Origin: CAYVQU01 sp964453155
GTDB lineage: Bacteria > Chloroflexota > Anaerolineae > Anaerolineales > UBA11858
DNA length: 55,384 nt
Direction of reading: 5' to 3'
Assembly (NCBI GenBank): GCA_964453155.1
Contig: CAYVQU010000011.1
Coordinates: forward strand, 1 to 55,384
The position numbers and the translations under genes are program-made. Numbering within the stretch: position 1 is the stretch's first letter; every line of letters begins with the position of its first letter. Under the pieces are notes generated by a model. It was not told the DNA's origin. It made no database searches and saw only the letters and a program-made list of their open reading frames with translations. Positions 1 through 7,078 of this stretch are shown in pieces.

Positions 1-196
1 TAATATGTAAATGACGGATAGTGTTATTATTATGTAAACGGTTTTGACAATTTTTGGGTTCAATTCGAAGTGGAGCGTGAAGCGTAATGCGTGAAATGTG
101 CATCTCTAAAATCATCCCGATTCTCTCCTCACCCATCCCGTTATCCAATATTCGTCAGTTACAGTAAAACCCCACCCTTTCCTTAGGAGGAGTTCC
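1..196. other. Upstream region of glgC
   Basis: AT-rich leader with no gene. The only clear signal is a strong ribosome binding site, AGGAGGAG, at about 185-192 just before the glgC start. A phrase of the type GTGAAGCGTAATGCGTGAAATG lies at about 76-98 and resembles the intergenic phrases at 3510-3575. A TTGACA at about 44-49 could be a -35 box, but no matching -10 box is convincing. Confidence 0.4.
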
Positions 197-1471
197 ATGC
201 CATCATTCGACAAAGTACTTGGCGTCATCATGGGCGGCGGGCGCGGCACCCGTCTGTATCCCTTGACTCGTGACCGGGCTAAACCAGCGGTCCCGATTGC
301 GGGCAAATACCGCCTGATCGACATCCCCATCAGCAACTGCATCAACTCGGGGATCAACCGGATCGCCGTGCTGACCCAATTCAATTCGGTTTCGCTCCAC
401 CGGCATATCACCCAAACCTACAATTTCGACTCCTTCCATCGCGGCTACGTTCAAATTTGGGCCGCCGAACAAACTTTTGGGCGTGAAACCTGGTATCAGG
501 GCACGGCCGATGCCGTCCGCAAGCAGTTGTTCGAGATCAAATCGACCCGTACCGATTTCACCCTAATCCTGGCCGGAGACCATCTGTACCGCATGGACTA
601 TGCCAAGATGGCTGAATTCCACTGGGAATCAGGGGCTGATATCACCGTCGCTGTCCAACCGGTACCCACCGAAGCTGCTACCAGTCTGGGAATCCTAAAA
701 CGGGAAGAAGGCAGCTGTTGGATTTCCGATTTCGTCGAGAAACCCAAAGACCCCGAGACCCTGGCCCACTTCGTCAGCCGAGACGACCCCGAACGGCCTT
801 ATCTGGGCTCAATGGGGATTTATTTCTTCAAAACTGATGTCCTTCTTGATGTTTTAAATGGTTCCACCGACGACGATTTTGGGGGGGAGGTAATTCCCAA
901 GGCCATCCACTCTCACAAAGTCTGCGGCTTCGATTTTGATGGATACTGGGAGGATATCGGAACGATCCGGGCGTTTTACGAGGTCAATCTGATGTTGGCC
1001 CAACCCGATTCCCCCTTCAAGTTTCATCACCAGAATAAACGGATTTACTCTCGCCCCCGGTTCCTACCGGCCTCCCGCGTCGATGGGGCCACGCTTGAAA
1101 ACGTCATGCTCGCTGACGGCTGCATTATCGGTAAGGCCGAGATCGAAAATGCCAATATCGGCTTGCGCAGCCGCATTCAAGATGGGGCTGTGATCCGCGA
1201 TACGGTCTTGATGGGTGCGGACTATTATGATACCCCCGAGGAAGAGATTTTCCAAAGGAGCGGCATCCCCATTGGAATCGGGAAAAACAGCGTCATCCGG
1301 GGAGCTCTAATCGACAAAAACGCTCGCATTGGCGAGGATGTTGTCATTAAAGGGTTCCCCCTTGGAACCGAATTGGACGAGGAGAACTATGCGGTGCGCG
1401 ATGGTGTGGTCGTCATTCCCAAACGGGCCGTCATCCCCGATGGGACGGTGATTGCGCCGAAAAAAGACTGA
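197..1471 (+). CDS. glgC: Glucose-1-phosphate adenylyltransferase (ADP-glucose synthase)
   Basis: Makes ADP-glucose from ATP and glucose-1-phosphate, the committed step of bacterial glycogen synthesis in the cytoplasm. The 424-residue length is normal for GlgC. The nucleotidyltransferase signature GGGRGTRLYPLTRDRAKPA lies at residues 13-31. It is followed by the ILAGDHLYRMDY motif (substrate and metal binding), FVEKPKDP, and SMGIYFF. The C-terminal third is the left-handed beta-helix typical of the family. The ATG start follows an excellent AGGAGGAG site. The gene stands alone here and ends in a strong terminator shared with the convergent OsmC gene, so no other glycogen gene is in view. Confidence 0.96.
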   Translation: MPSFDKVLGVIMGGGRGTRLYPLTRDRAKPAVPIAGKYRLIDIPISNCINSGINRIAVLTQFNSVSLHRHITQTYNFDSFHRGYVQIWAAEQTFGRETWYQGTADAVRKQLFEIKSTRTDFTLILAGDHLYRMDYAKMAEFHWESGADITVAVQPVPTEAATSLGILKREEGSCWISDFVEKPKDPETLAHFVSRDDPERPYLGSMGIYFFKTDVLLDVLNGSTDDDFGGEVIPKAIHSHKVCGFDFDGYWEDIGTIRAFYEVNLMLAQPDSPFKFHHQNKRIYSRPRFLPASRVDGATLENVMLADGCIIGKAEIENANIGLRSRIQDGAVIRDTVLMGADYYDTPEEEIFQRSGIPIGIGKNSVIRGALIDKNARIGEDVVIKGFPLGTELDEENYAVRDGVVVIPKRAVIPDGTVIAPKKD

Positions 1472-1474
1472 ACT

Positions 1475-1507
1475 AAAAAAAATCGCCCCGATCGGGGCGA
1501 TTTTTTT
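1475..1507. terminator. Bidirectional intrinsic terminator
   Basis: A perfect 22-bp palindrome (AATCGCCCCGA and its complement, 1481-1502) is flanked by an A-run on the left and a T-run on the right. It can therefore terminate glgC on the plus strand and the convergent OsmC gene on the minus strand. The T-run runs into the OsmC stop codon (1506-1508). Confidence 0.93.
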
Positions 1508-1913
1508 ATGCCATTTCAACAGCTTTGGTGTAAATTTCAAATTTGGGCGGTTGTTCCAGGTGTTTTTTGACCGCACATTGTTCGGCTGAGCGAACCAGGG
1601 CTGAGTAATATTTCTCAGGAAAATCGGGGGGAACCTGGATTTCCATCTCAACGGTGCCGACCATGCCGCGGCGAACGGGATCGCCAATCACGCGCTGGAC
1701 GATGCGGATGCCATCGGTAGAGAGTCCCCGCTGATTGCAGAAACCTAAAACGTAAATCCCGGCGCAAGTTCCCATCGAAGAGAGGAAAACCGCAAACGGG
1801 GTCGGGGCCGAACCTTCACCGCCACCCATCGGGGGTTGGTCAGTTTTTACAGTATGAGGGCCAATATGAGCGTCTACGCGAGCGCCACCGGGGAAGTCAA
1901 TGATTAGTTCCAT
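1506..1913 (-). CDS. OsmC family protein (peroxidase-like)
   Basis: A 135-residue OsmC/Ohr-fold protein. Members of the family reduce organic hydroperoxides with paired cysteines, though many homologues are uncharacterised. Visible family traits are the short N-terminal beta segment (MELIIDFPGGARVDA), a glycine-rich loop with PTPFAVFLSSMGTCAGIY carrying the first cysteine of the central helix, a second cysteine a few residues on (GFCNQRG), and a C-terminal AEQCAVKKHLEQPPKFEI segment with a further Cys. The start at 1913 is chosen because AGGAGA lies a few bases upstream; a longer reading to 1985 has no such site. A detoxification role is a family inference. Confidence 0.85.
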   Translation of the reverse strand: MELIIDFPGGARVDAHIGPHTVKTDQPPMGGGEGSAPTPFAVFLSSMGTCAGIYVLGFCNQRGLSTDGIRIVQRVIGDPVRRGMVGTVEMEIQVPPDFPEKYYSALVRSAEQCAVKKHLEQPPKFEIYTKAVEMA

Positions 1914-2224
1914 CAGATAATCTCCTAAAGTTAGTTTGTCAGGTTGTTCGTTAGTTGGGTAGATGAGCAAACCAACTAACTGCATAAATCATTACAATTG
2001 TGAAAAATTGTCCATTCTTTGGATGCAAATTGGGGCAAAAGGTTTCATCCAAATTTTAAAAGCAGAAAACCTTTCTCATTTACTTCGAGCAAGTGCAGGC
2101 TGTCATGCCCGCACTTTTTTAGCGGGCAGCCACACAATAAAACCATTAGATGCCAACCAAAGCATTCGGGTATGACATTTCAAATCGAATCCCAAGTTTT
2201 TCAAATTATCCGGTAAAAAAACTT
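1914..2224. other. Intergenic region between osmC-like gene and MFS transporter
   Basis: About 310 bp with no supported gene. It holds the OsmC leader and promoter area (minus strand) and, at 2106-2128, a 7-bp hairpin (TGCCCGC/GCGGGCA) with a T-rich loop. The hairpin could help end the minus-strand MFS transcript but has no following U-run. Short open frames here have no family features. Confidence 0.35.
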
Positions 2225-3502
2225 TCAATTGCCCGGTACGGTCACCAACTCGCTTTTTTGGGCCCGTTCTGGTCGGATGAAAAAGACCCAATACATTGAA
2301 ACCGCGATGGCGTACAAGATAATTGCGCCCCCCCAAACAGGATTGAAGCCATAGGCCACCTGCAACCAGCCACTGATGGAGGGCGAAAAGGCCCGGCCAA
2401 AACTCCAAACCATACTATATAGGCTGGCAACCGTAGCTCGGGATGAGGCCTCGACCTGTTCCATGATAAAAGTCTGGTAGATCGGTCCGCTCATATTCAT
2501 CAATGCCATGCGGACGAAATAAGCCAAAGCGCTGACCCCAAAGATGGGCGCAAATCCTAACAACGCCATGAAGGGGATTGCCAACCCCTGTGTGAGCATG
2601 ACCAACTGGATTTTTCCCAGGCGGTCGGCAATCGGCGGAGCGATCATCAACCCAATGCCCATCGCCAGGGAGCCCCAGGCAAACAGGGTGCCGATGACTT
2701 GATCAGATTGGCCGTGCACGGTGCGGAAGAAAACGTTCATAAAGGGGATGAACAGCCCGGCCCCCATTGAAATAATAAGGGTAGGCACCAGGATTTTGCC
2801 TAACAACTGGGGATTCTGGCGCGCAAAATCGAGAGGGGCAAACTCTTTGCTGCGGCTTTCTTTCCCGTTGGCCGGGCGAATAAACCAAAGAGGCACAAAC
2901 CCCAAGATGGCAACCACCGAAATCGCCAGGAGTGAGCCCCCATAGGCCGTGCTGCTGGTGGCTGCAAAGCCGCGCAATTCGCCCAACCAGGTCGGCAGGT
3001 AACCACCTAACCAATTCCCCACAAAAACGGATCCCATCTGTAACCCTGAAGTGAAGCTAAAGAGATACGTTCGTTCTTCTTCACCGCTGTTTTCCATTAA
3101 AAAGGGAGCCGTGGCTACGGTCGAAATGCTCATCACCACGCCAAAGATCACATTCATGAAAAACAACATCCCCCGGTCCGGGAAAATTGCGACGCCGGCG
3201 ACGGATAACGCCAATAAAATACTGCGGACAATCAAAGCATTCTTGCGGCCGAACCGATCCACAGCAAAGCCCATGGGGAGTGCCAAGAACAGCGCCGTAA
3301 ACTGATTAGTGGTGATCAACTGCCCCAGTAAGGCCTCGTCATGCCCCAAACTGAGCACATAGAAGTTAAACAGTAAGCGGTAAACCCCCATTGTGGCCCC
3401 CGAAATCAAAACTGTTAACAAATACAACCGGGCATTCGGTTGAAACATGCGGATGCGGGCTAGGTAATCGTTCAGTCCCTGCTTAAATAAATTCGTGCTC
3501 AT
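2225..3502 (-). CDS. MFS transporter, paralogue 1
   Basis: A 425-residue major facilitator superfamily permease with about 12 hydrophobic segments. The loop 2-3 signature appears as GFAVDRFGRKNALI, matching the MFS G-x-x-x-D-R-x-G-R-[RK] pattern. A second-half relic GLMIAPPIADRLGK is also present. It is clearly homologous along its length to the next gene (shared blocks such as RLLFNFY, DEALLG, ENSGEEERTYLFS, GNWLGGYLP, VIGTLFAWGSLAMG), so the pair arose by tandem duplication. The substrate cannot be read from sequence; a drug or metabolite exporter is possible. It probably shares an operon with the neighbouring MFS gene and the ArsR-type regulator (gaps of about 85 bp). Confidence 0.88.
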   Translation of the reverse strand: MSTNLFKQGLNDYLARIRMFQPNARLYLLTVLISGATMGVYRLLFNFYVLSLGHDEALLGQLITTNQFTALFLALPMGFAVDRFGRKNALIVRSILLALSVAGVAIFPDRGMLFFMNVIFGVVMSISTVATAPFLMENSGEEERTYLFSFTSGLQMGSVFVGNWLGGYLPTWLGELRGFAATSSTAYGGSLLAISVVAILGFVPLWFIRPANGKESRSKEFAPLDFARQNPQLLGKILVPTLIISMGAGLFIPFMNVFFRTVHGQSDQVIGTLFAWGSLAMGIGLMIAPPIADRLGKIQLVMLTQGLAIPFMALLGFAPIFGVSALAYFVRMALMNMSGPIYQTFIMEQVEASSRATVASLYSMVWSFGRAFSPSISGWLQVAYGFNPVWGGAIILYAIAVSMYWVFFIRPERAQKSELVTVPGN

Positions 3503-3587
3503 ACTTACACTGGAACGTGAAACGTGATACGTAAAGCATGAGTCCTAAAGAACCACCTATCACGTATCCCGTTCCACAAATTTATAT
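3503..3587. repeat. Intergenic dyad between the two MFS genes
   Basis: An imperfect inverted phrase: GGAACGTGAAACGTGATACG on the left (about 3512-3531) and CACGTATCCCGTTCC on the right (about 3559-3573). It resembles the GTGAAGCGTAATGCGTG phrase near position 80. It belongs to the set of short intergenic dyads seen throughout this window. Confidence 0.55.
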
Positions 3588-4865
3588 TCACTCTACAGTC
3601 GCCATGCCCAATTCTGCCTTCGTCTTCCCCCGTACAAAGAAAAACCACAACATCGAGATCGCAATAATGTACATCGTGATCGTCCCGATGAATGGCGGAC
3701 CGAAACCGAATTGGACTTGCCAATTGCCAGAGATGGTCGGGCTAAAGGCCCAGCCAAAACTCCAGGCCATACTCGATAGGCTGGCGACCGTCGCCCGGGC
3801 ATCAGGGTCAACGTTTTCCATGACAAAGGCCTGGTAAATCGGGTTACTCATATTCATCAGGCTTAAGCGGACATAATAGGCCGCGGCACTGACTACAAAC
3901 CAGGGTGCGAATCCCAGAATGATCAGAAAGGGGACCGAAAGTGCCTGTGATATGACGACCACCGACATTTTGCCGTAGCGGTCGGCCAAAATTGGTGCGA
4001 TCAATAAGCCCACAGCCATCGCCAACGATCCCCAGGCAAACAGGGTGCCGATCACAGGGTCGGGCTGGCCGTGAACCACTCGAAAGAAAACGTTCATGAA
4101 CGGCATTATCAACCCGGCCCCAATGGAGGTCACCAACGAAGGCAGGATCAATTTGCTCAGCAAACCTGGTTTTTCCATCGCATATTGGATGGGGGCAAAC
4201 ACCGACCGGGCCTCGCCTACCATTCGATTGCGGCTCAAGAAGAATAACGGGAGCGTCCCAACGGCATACATCACCGCGACTACCGAGAGGGCCCCGGCAT
4301 AAGCCGTCGTGTTGGTCGGAGATACGTTTTGCCAAACCCCGAACCAACCGGGCAGGTAACCACCCAACCAGTTCCCCGCAAAGGCCGAGAGCATTTGCAG
4401 CCCGTGGCCCATGCTAAAGAGGTAAGTCCGCTCTTCTTCCCCACTGTTTTCAACCAAAAACGGCGACATGGTAATCATCCACAAGGTTTGAGCAAACCCC
4501 ATCAGAACGTTCAAGAGATAAAATGCTTCCTCCGTTTGAAACAACACCATCCCCACAATCGAAAGACTGATCAGTCCCCCACCAATGATCAAAGAGTTTT
4601 TGCGTCCAAGTCGATCAGCCAGATACCCTACCGGGAGGGCCACCAATAGCGCCGTGGTGCTATTGGTGGTAACTAACCGCCCTAACAAAGCCTCATCAAA
4701 ATTCAGACTGATCGCATAGAAATTAAATAGCAGCCGGAAAACCCCCATCGATAAGCCCGACAAGATCACGTTAACCAGATACATGCGCGCATTGGGGCTG
4801 AACATTTTGATCCGCAAGCCATACGCCCGGATCGTATCGAAAATTTTTGAACCGATATTTTTCAT
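3588..4865 (-). CDS. MFS transporter, paralogue 2
   Basis: A 425-residue, 12-segment major facilitator permease, the tandem duplicate of the downstream gene. The loop 2-3 motif reads GYLADRLGRKNSLI and the repeat in the second half GLLIAPILADRYGK. It shares ENSGEEERTYLFS, GNWLGGYLPGW and FMNVFFR..HGQ with its partner, and the two proteins are the same length. The start ATG at 4865 lacks a clear Shine-Dalgarno site. It sits 87 bp downstream of the ArsR-type regulator on the same strand, so regulator, MFS2 and MFS1 may be one transcription unit, with the regulator possibly sensing a transported compound (inference). Confidence 0.88.
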   Translation of the reverse strand: MKNIGSKIFDTIRAYGLRIKMFSPNARMYLVNVILSGLSMGVFRLLFNFYAISLNFDEALLGRLVTTNSTTALLVALPVGYLADRLGRKNSLIIGGGLISLSIVGMVLFQTEEAFYLLNVLMGFAQTLWMITMSPFLVENSGEEERTYLFSMGHGLQMLSAFAGNWLGGYLPGWFGVWQNVSPTNTTAYAGALSVVAVMYAVGTLPLFFLSRNRMVGEARSVFAPIQYAMEKPGLLSKLILPSLVTSIGAGLIMPFMNVFFRVVHGQPDPVIGTLFAWGSLAMAVGLLIAPILADRYGKMSVVVISQALSVPFLIILGFAPWFVVSAAAYYVRLSLMNMSNPIYQAFVMENVDPDARATVASLSSMAWSFGWAFSPTISGNWQVQFGFGPPFIGTITMYIIAISMLWFFFVRGKTKAELGMATVE

Positions 4866-4952
4866 AAGGATATTTACAACGAAAGATAGACTCGTAGAAC
4901 ACCGCGCTGTGCTAACGATCAGTGTTCCATCGCGTTCATCTGTGGTTAGGGA

Positions 4953-6032
4953 TTATGCTGTGTTTTCATCTCGCTCCGCCGCTAAAAAGTCTTTCAGATT
5001 GGCATACACCTCGTCGATGGCTTCCAAGCGGGCGGCGTAGCGGCGTTGGTTTTTCTCACCTAAAGTCAGATAAACCAATCCGGCCAAGCGTAAAATGTTA
5101 AGATGATGGGTTACGGTTGGCGCCCGCAACCGTAATCGCCGGGCTAATTCGGCAGGGGGGATATTTTCGCGGGAGAGATAACCCAAAATTCGCAGCCGGG
5201 TAGGATCGCCCAAAGTCTTCAACGCCCGCAGCATGGTATCGGGAACAATTTCGCCCGGCACCAACGAGACATCTGGGGGCCGACCGCCAAACAGAAAAAT
5301 CCCTTGCTTATCCGATAGCCGATCAAAAGTTACCAAGGGCGAAATCCAGTATGAGGGCACAAACACCCATTCTGGGTACTCCTGTTGAGTCTGCAAACGA
5401 ACGCCATAGGATAAAGCCTCGATCAAATCGTTAAAATCCAACTCACTTGCTAGTTTTTGGGCATTAATGACCGAGTCTTCCAAGAATGGCCGAATGTGGT
5501 TTTCCTCTTCGGCAAAAAAGACCTGGTGATAGGCCTGGAGGGCATTTAAATACCGCTCACCCGAATCTGCTGCCTGAGAAAAAAGCGCCAACATGGTGAT
5601 TAGGGCCTTTGAACGCGGCGGTGATTTGGGAGGCACATAGGCTTCGCGGAGTTCTTCCTGGTCTTCGGGGTTCCAATTACCGCGTTCAATTACTCGTTTT
5701 AAAATAGTAAGGACCTCGCTTGAAACCCCGGTCCCGGCCACTAAAGCAAGTAAGCGTTCTTCAGGCGGCATTTGGCTGAGCGTCCAGATCACCGCAGCCC
5801 CATCTTTTGGGGCGGGCAGGGTAAAAATCCATTGCCGAGGGATGAAGAAAAAACTATGCACTTGTTCCAATATCCCTCGATGTTGGGGCGGAACTCGTGA
5901 CCGCACCCCGGCGGCCCAGGCCGGTCTTAAACCATAATGAGCGGGTTCATGTAAAACTCGCAAGCTTGCGAATAAATCGTAGGCTGTGCCCCAATCCCAA
6001 GAAAGTGTAGGTGTGTTTGCTGATATCATCAT
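4953..6032 (-). CDS. ArsR-family winged-helix transcriptional regulator with large N-terminal domain
   Basis: A 359-residue protein. The C-terminal 90 residues are an ArsR-type winged helix: ALKTLGDPTRLRILGYLS, then PPAELARRLRLRAPTVTHHLNILRLAGLV as the helix-turn-helix, then a wing with LGEKNQRRYAAR. The first 260 or so residues are a helical domain not recognised here, probably a ligand-sensing or dimerisation domain. Classic ArsR metal-binding Cys motifs are absent, so a metal sensor is unlikely. It is preceded by a well-formed promoter with a perfect inverted repeat over the start point, which suggests self-repression. The two MFS genes downstream are the likely co-regulated targets. Confidence 0.88.
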   Translation of the reverse strand: MMISANTPTLSWDWGTAYDLFASLRVLHEPAHYGLRPAWAAGVRSRVPPQHRGILEQVHSFFFIPRQWIFTLPAPKDGAAVIWTLSQMPPEERLLALVAGTGVSSEVLTILKRVIERGNWNPEDQEELREAYVPPKSPPRSKALITMLALFSQAADSGERYLNALQAYHQVFFAEEENHIRPFLEDSVINAQKLASELDFNDLIEALSYGVRLQTQQEYPEWVFVPSYWISPLVTFDRLSDKQGIFLFGGRPPDVSLVPGEIVPDTMLRALKTLGDPTRLRILGYLSRENIPPAELARRLRLRAPTVTHHLNILRLAGLVYLTLGEKNQRRYAARLEAIDEVYANLKDFLAAERDENTA

Positions 6033-6048
6033 AATGAGGTATTTGCTG

Positions 6049-6101
6049 AACTTAGACTAATATCTAAGTTAGATTATAGCCGAAACAAATTAGAATGTAA
6101 A
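6049..6101 (-). promoter_or_regulatory. Promoter and palindromic operator of the ArsR-type regulator
   Basis: Read on the minus strand there is a -35 TTTACA (6096-6101), a 17-bp spacer and a perfect -10 TATAAT (6073-6078). The expected start point lies inside a perfect inverted repeat, AACTTAGA-6 nt-TCTAAGTT (6049-6070), 17 nt before the ATG at 6032. A dyad over the start point is the usual position for a repressor site, so the encoded winged-helix protein is the natural candidate to bind it. Confidence 0.82.
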
Positions 6102-6129
6102 CAGTACTTGAGAGGGCGTTTATCTAAGG

Positions 6130-6545
6130 GTAGCCACCCCATATATGGGACTTCTGTACTTATTCTGTTTTCATGGAAAATCCACATTTCTGTGGATAAC
6201 TCGCGAAAAACTGTGGAAAAACATCCTTAATTGGGGAAAACTTCTCCATTTTACACCCTAGACCTCCGGAGAATCACCCCCATATGTGGGTCTGGTCTTT
6301 TGAGGTCCGCCATATATCCAAACGCGTTTTCCACAGTGGAAAAATACGATTAAACCTCGCGATTTGTCCCCGCGCGGCCTGGGGATAAATCGACCCAATA
6401 GGACCCCCATAGATACGGGTGGTAAAATTTTAAGCAGTAATTGTGGCGAAAAAAAAAATTTCTTAACCACCTATCCACATATCCCCAGGCCCTACTAAGA
6501 CTACTAAAATAATCATTTCTATACAGGTGGAAAACTTTTATTCGG
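6130..6545. other. Gene-free region rich in DnaA-box-like sites and palindromes
   Basis: Between the ArsR promoter and the repeat-protein gene lie about 500 bp without a supported gene. It contains a perfect DnaA box in reverse (TGTGGATAA, 6191-6199), a near match CTATCCACA (6471-6479), the palindrome TTTTCCACAGTGGAAAA (6327-6343), TGTGGAAAA at about 6212-6220 and GGTGGAAAA at about 6527. There are also three to four copies of a palindrome CCCCATATRTGGG (6137-6149 and 6278-6290), with degenerate forms near 6310 and 6404-6419. An A-run lies at 6449-6458. The layout resembles a replication origin or a DnaA-titrating locus, but no dnaA, dnaN or rep gene is near. Confidence 0.45.
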
Positions 6546-6637
6546 GGCCTCCCAAGATATGTTAGCATTACAACAAAGGTTGGTAAGCCTTTGAAAATCA
6601 AGCTACCCACTCAACGACCAACTTGGAGAAAATTGTG

Positions 6638-7012
6638 ATGATAAAAATCTACCGGCATATTAGGTTTGGCCCCGACCAACGTGTGGGGCGGGTTGATCCC
6701 AAAACGGGTAAGATTTTCATTTCACGAGTAGGTCCAGATAAATATATCGGCCGGGTTAACTATGAGACGGGCAAAGTTTATCAGTCCGTCGTAGGGCCAG
6801 ATGATTTTGTGGGACGTGTAAATCTGGCTAATGGCAAAGTTTATGCTGAACGCTTTGGCCCTGACCAATATATTGGGCGAATTCATGAAAATGGGCAAAT
6901 CTATCGGCATGTTCAAATGGATTTTGATGACTATGTTGGCAAAGTTGTTGGTCCAGAGCGGATCGCAGCCGGGGGCGCTGCGCTGCTGCTATTTTTCTTG
7001 CCGTCAGAATAA
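6638..7012 (+). CDS. Beta-repeat protein with four 21-residue repeats and a hydrophobic tail
   Basis: A 124-residue protein made of tandem units of about 21 residues with the pattern GPDxxxGRVxxxTGKVYxxxx. Three units are full length, the fourth has lost one residue and the fifth is partial (DDYVGKVVGP). Alternating hydrophobic and polar residues suggest small beta hairpins, consistent with proteins described as four-fold beta-flower folds; that family match is from memory and unverified. The tail AAGGAALLLFFLPSE is hydrophobic and could touch a membrane. The ATG at 6638 is chosen because GGAG lies 9 nt upstream; a TTG at 6623 is less likely. The function is unknown. The cation/proton antiporter follows 66 bp downstream on the same strand. 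Confidence 0.72.
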   Translation: MIKIYRHIRFGPDQRVGRVDPKTGKIFISRVGPDKYIGRVNYETGKVYQSVVGPDDFVGRVNLANGKVYAERFGPDQYIGRIHENGQIYRHVQMDFDDYVGKVVGPERIAAGGAALLLFFLPSE

Positions 7013-7078
7013 GTCTTGCTAGCAGAGTAAGTTTACGAGAACTCAGGTGCCGGTCACCTGGCGAAATAGGAGCGTATT

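Noticed and set aside
6258..6610. Minus-strand frames of 70 and 86 codons across the palindrome region
   Set aside because: They translate low-complexity basic or aromatic stretches with no family trait, cross the DnaA-like and palindromic sites, and lack a ribosome binding site.
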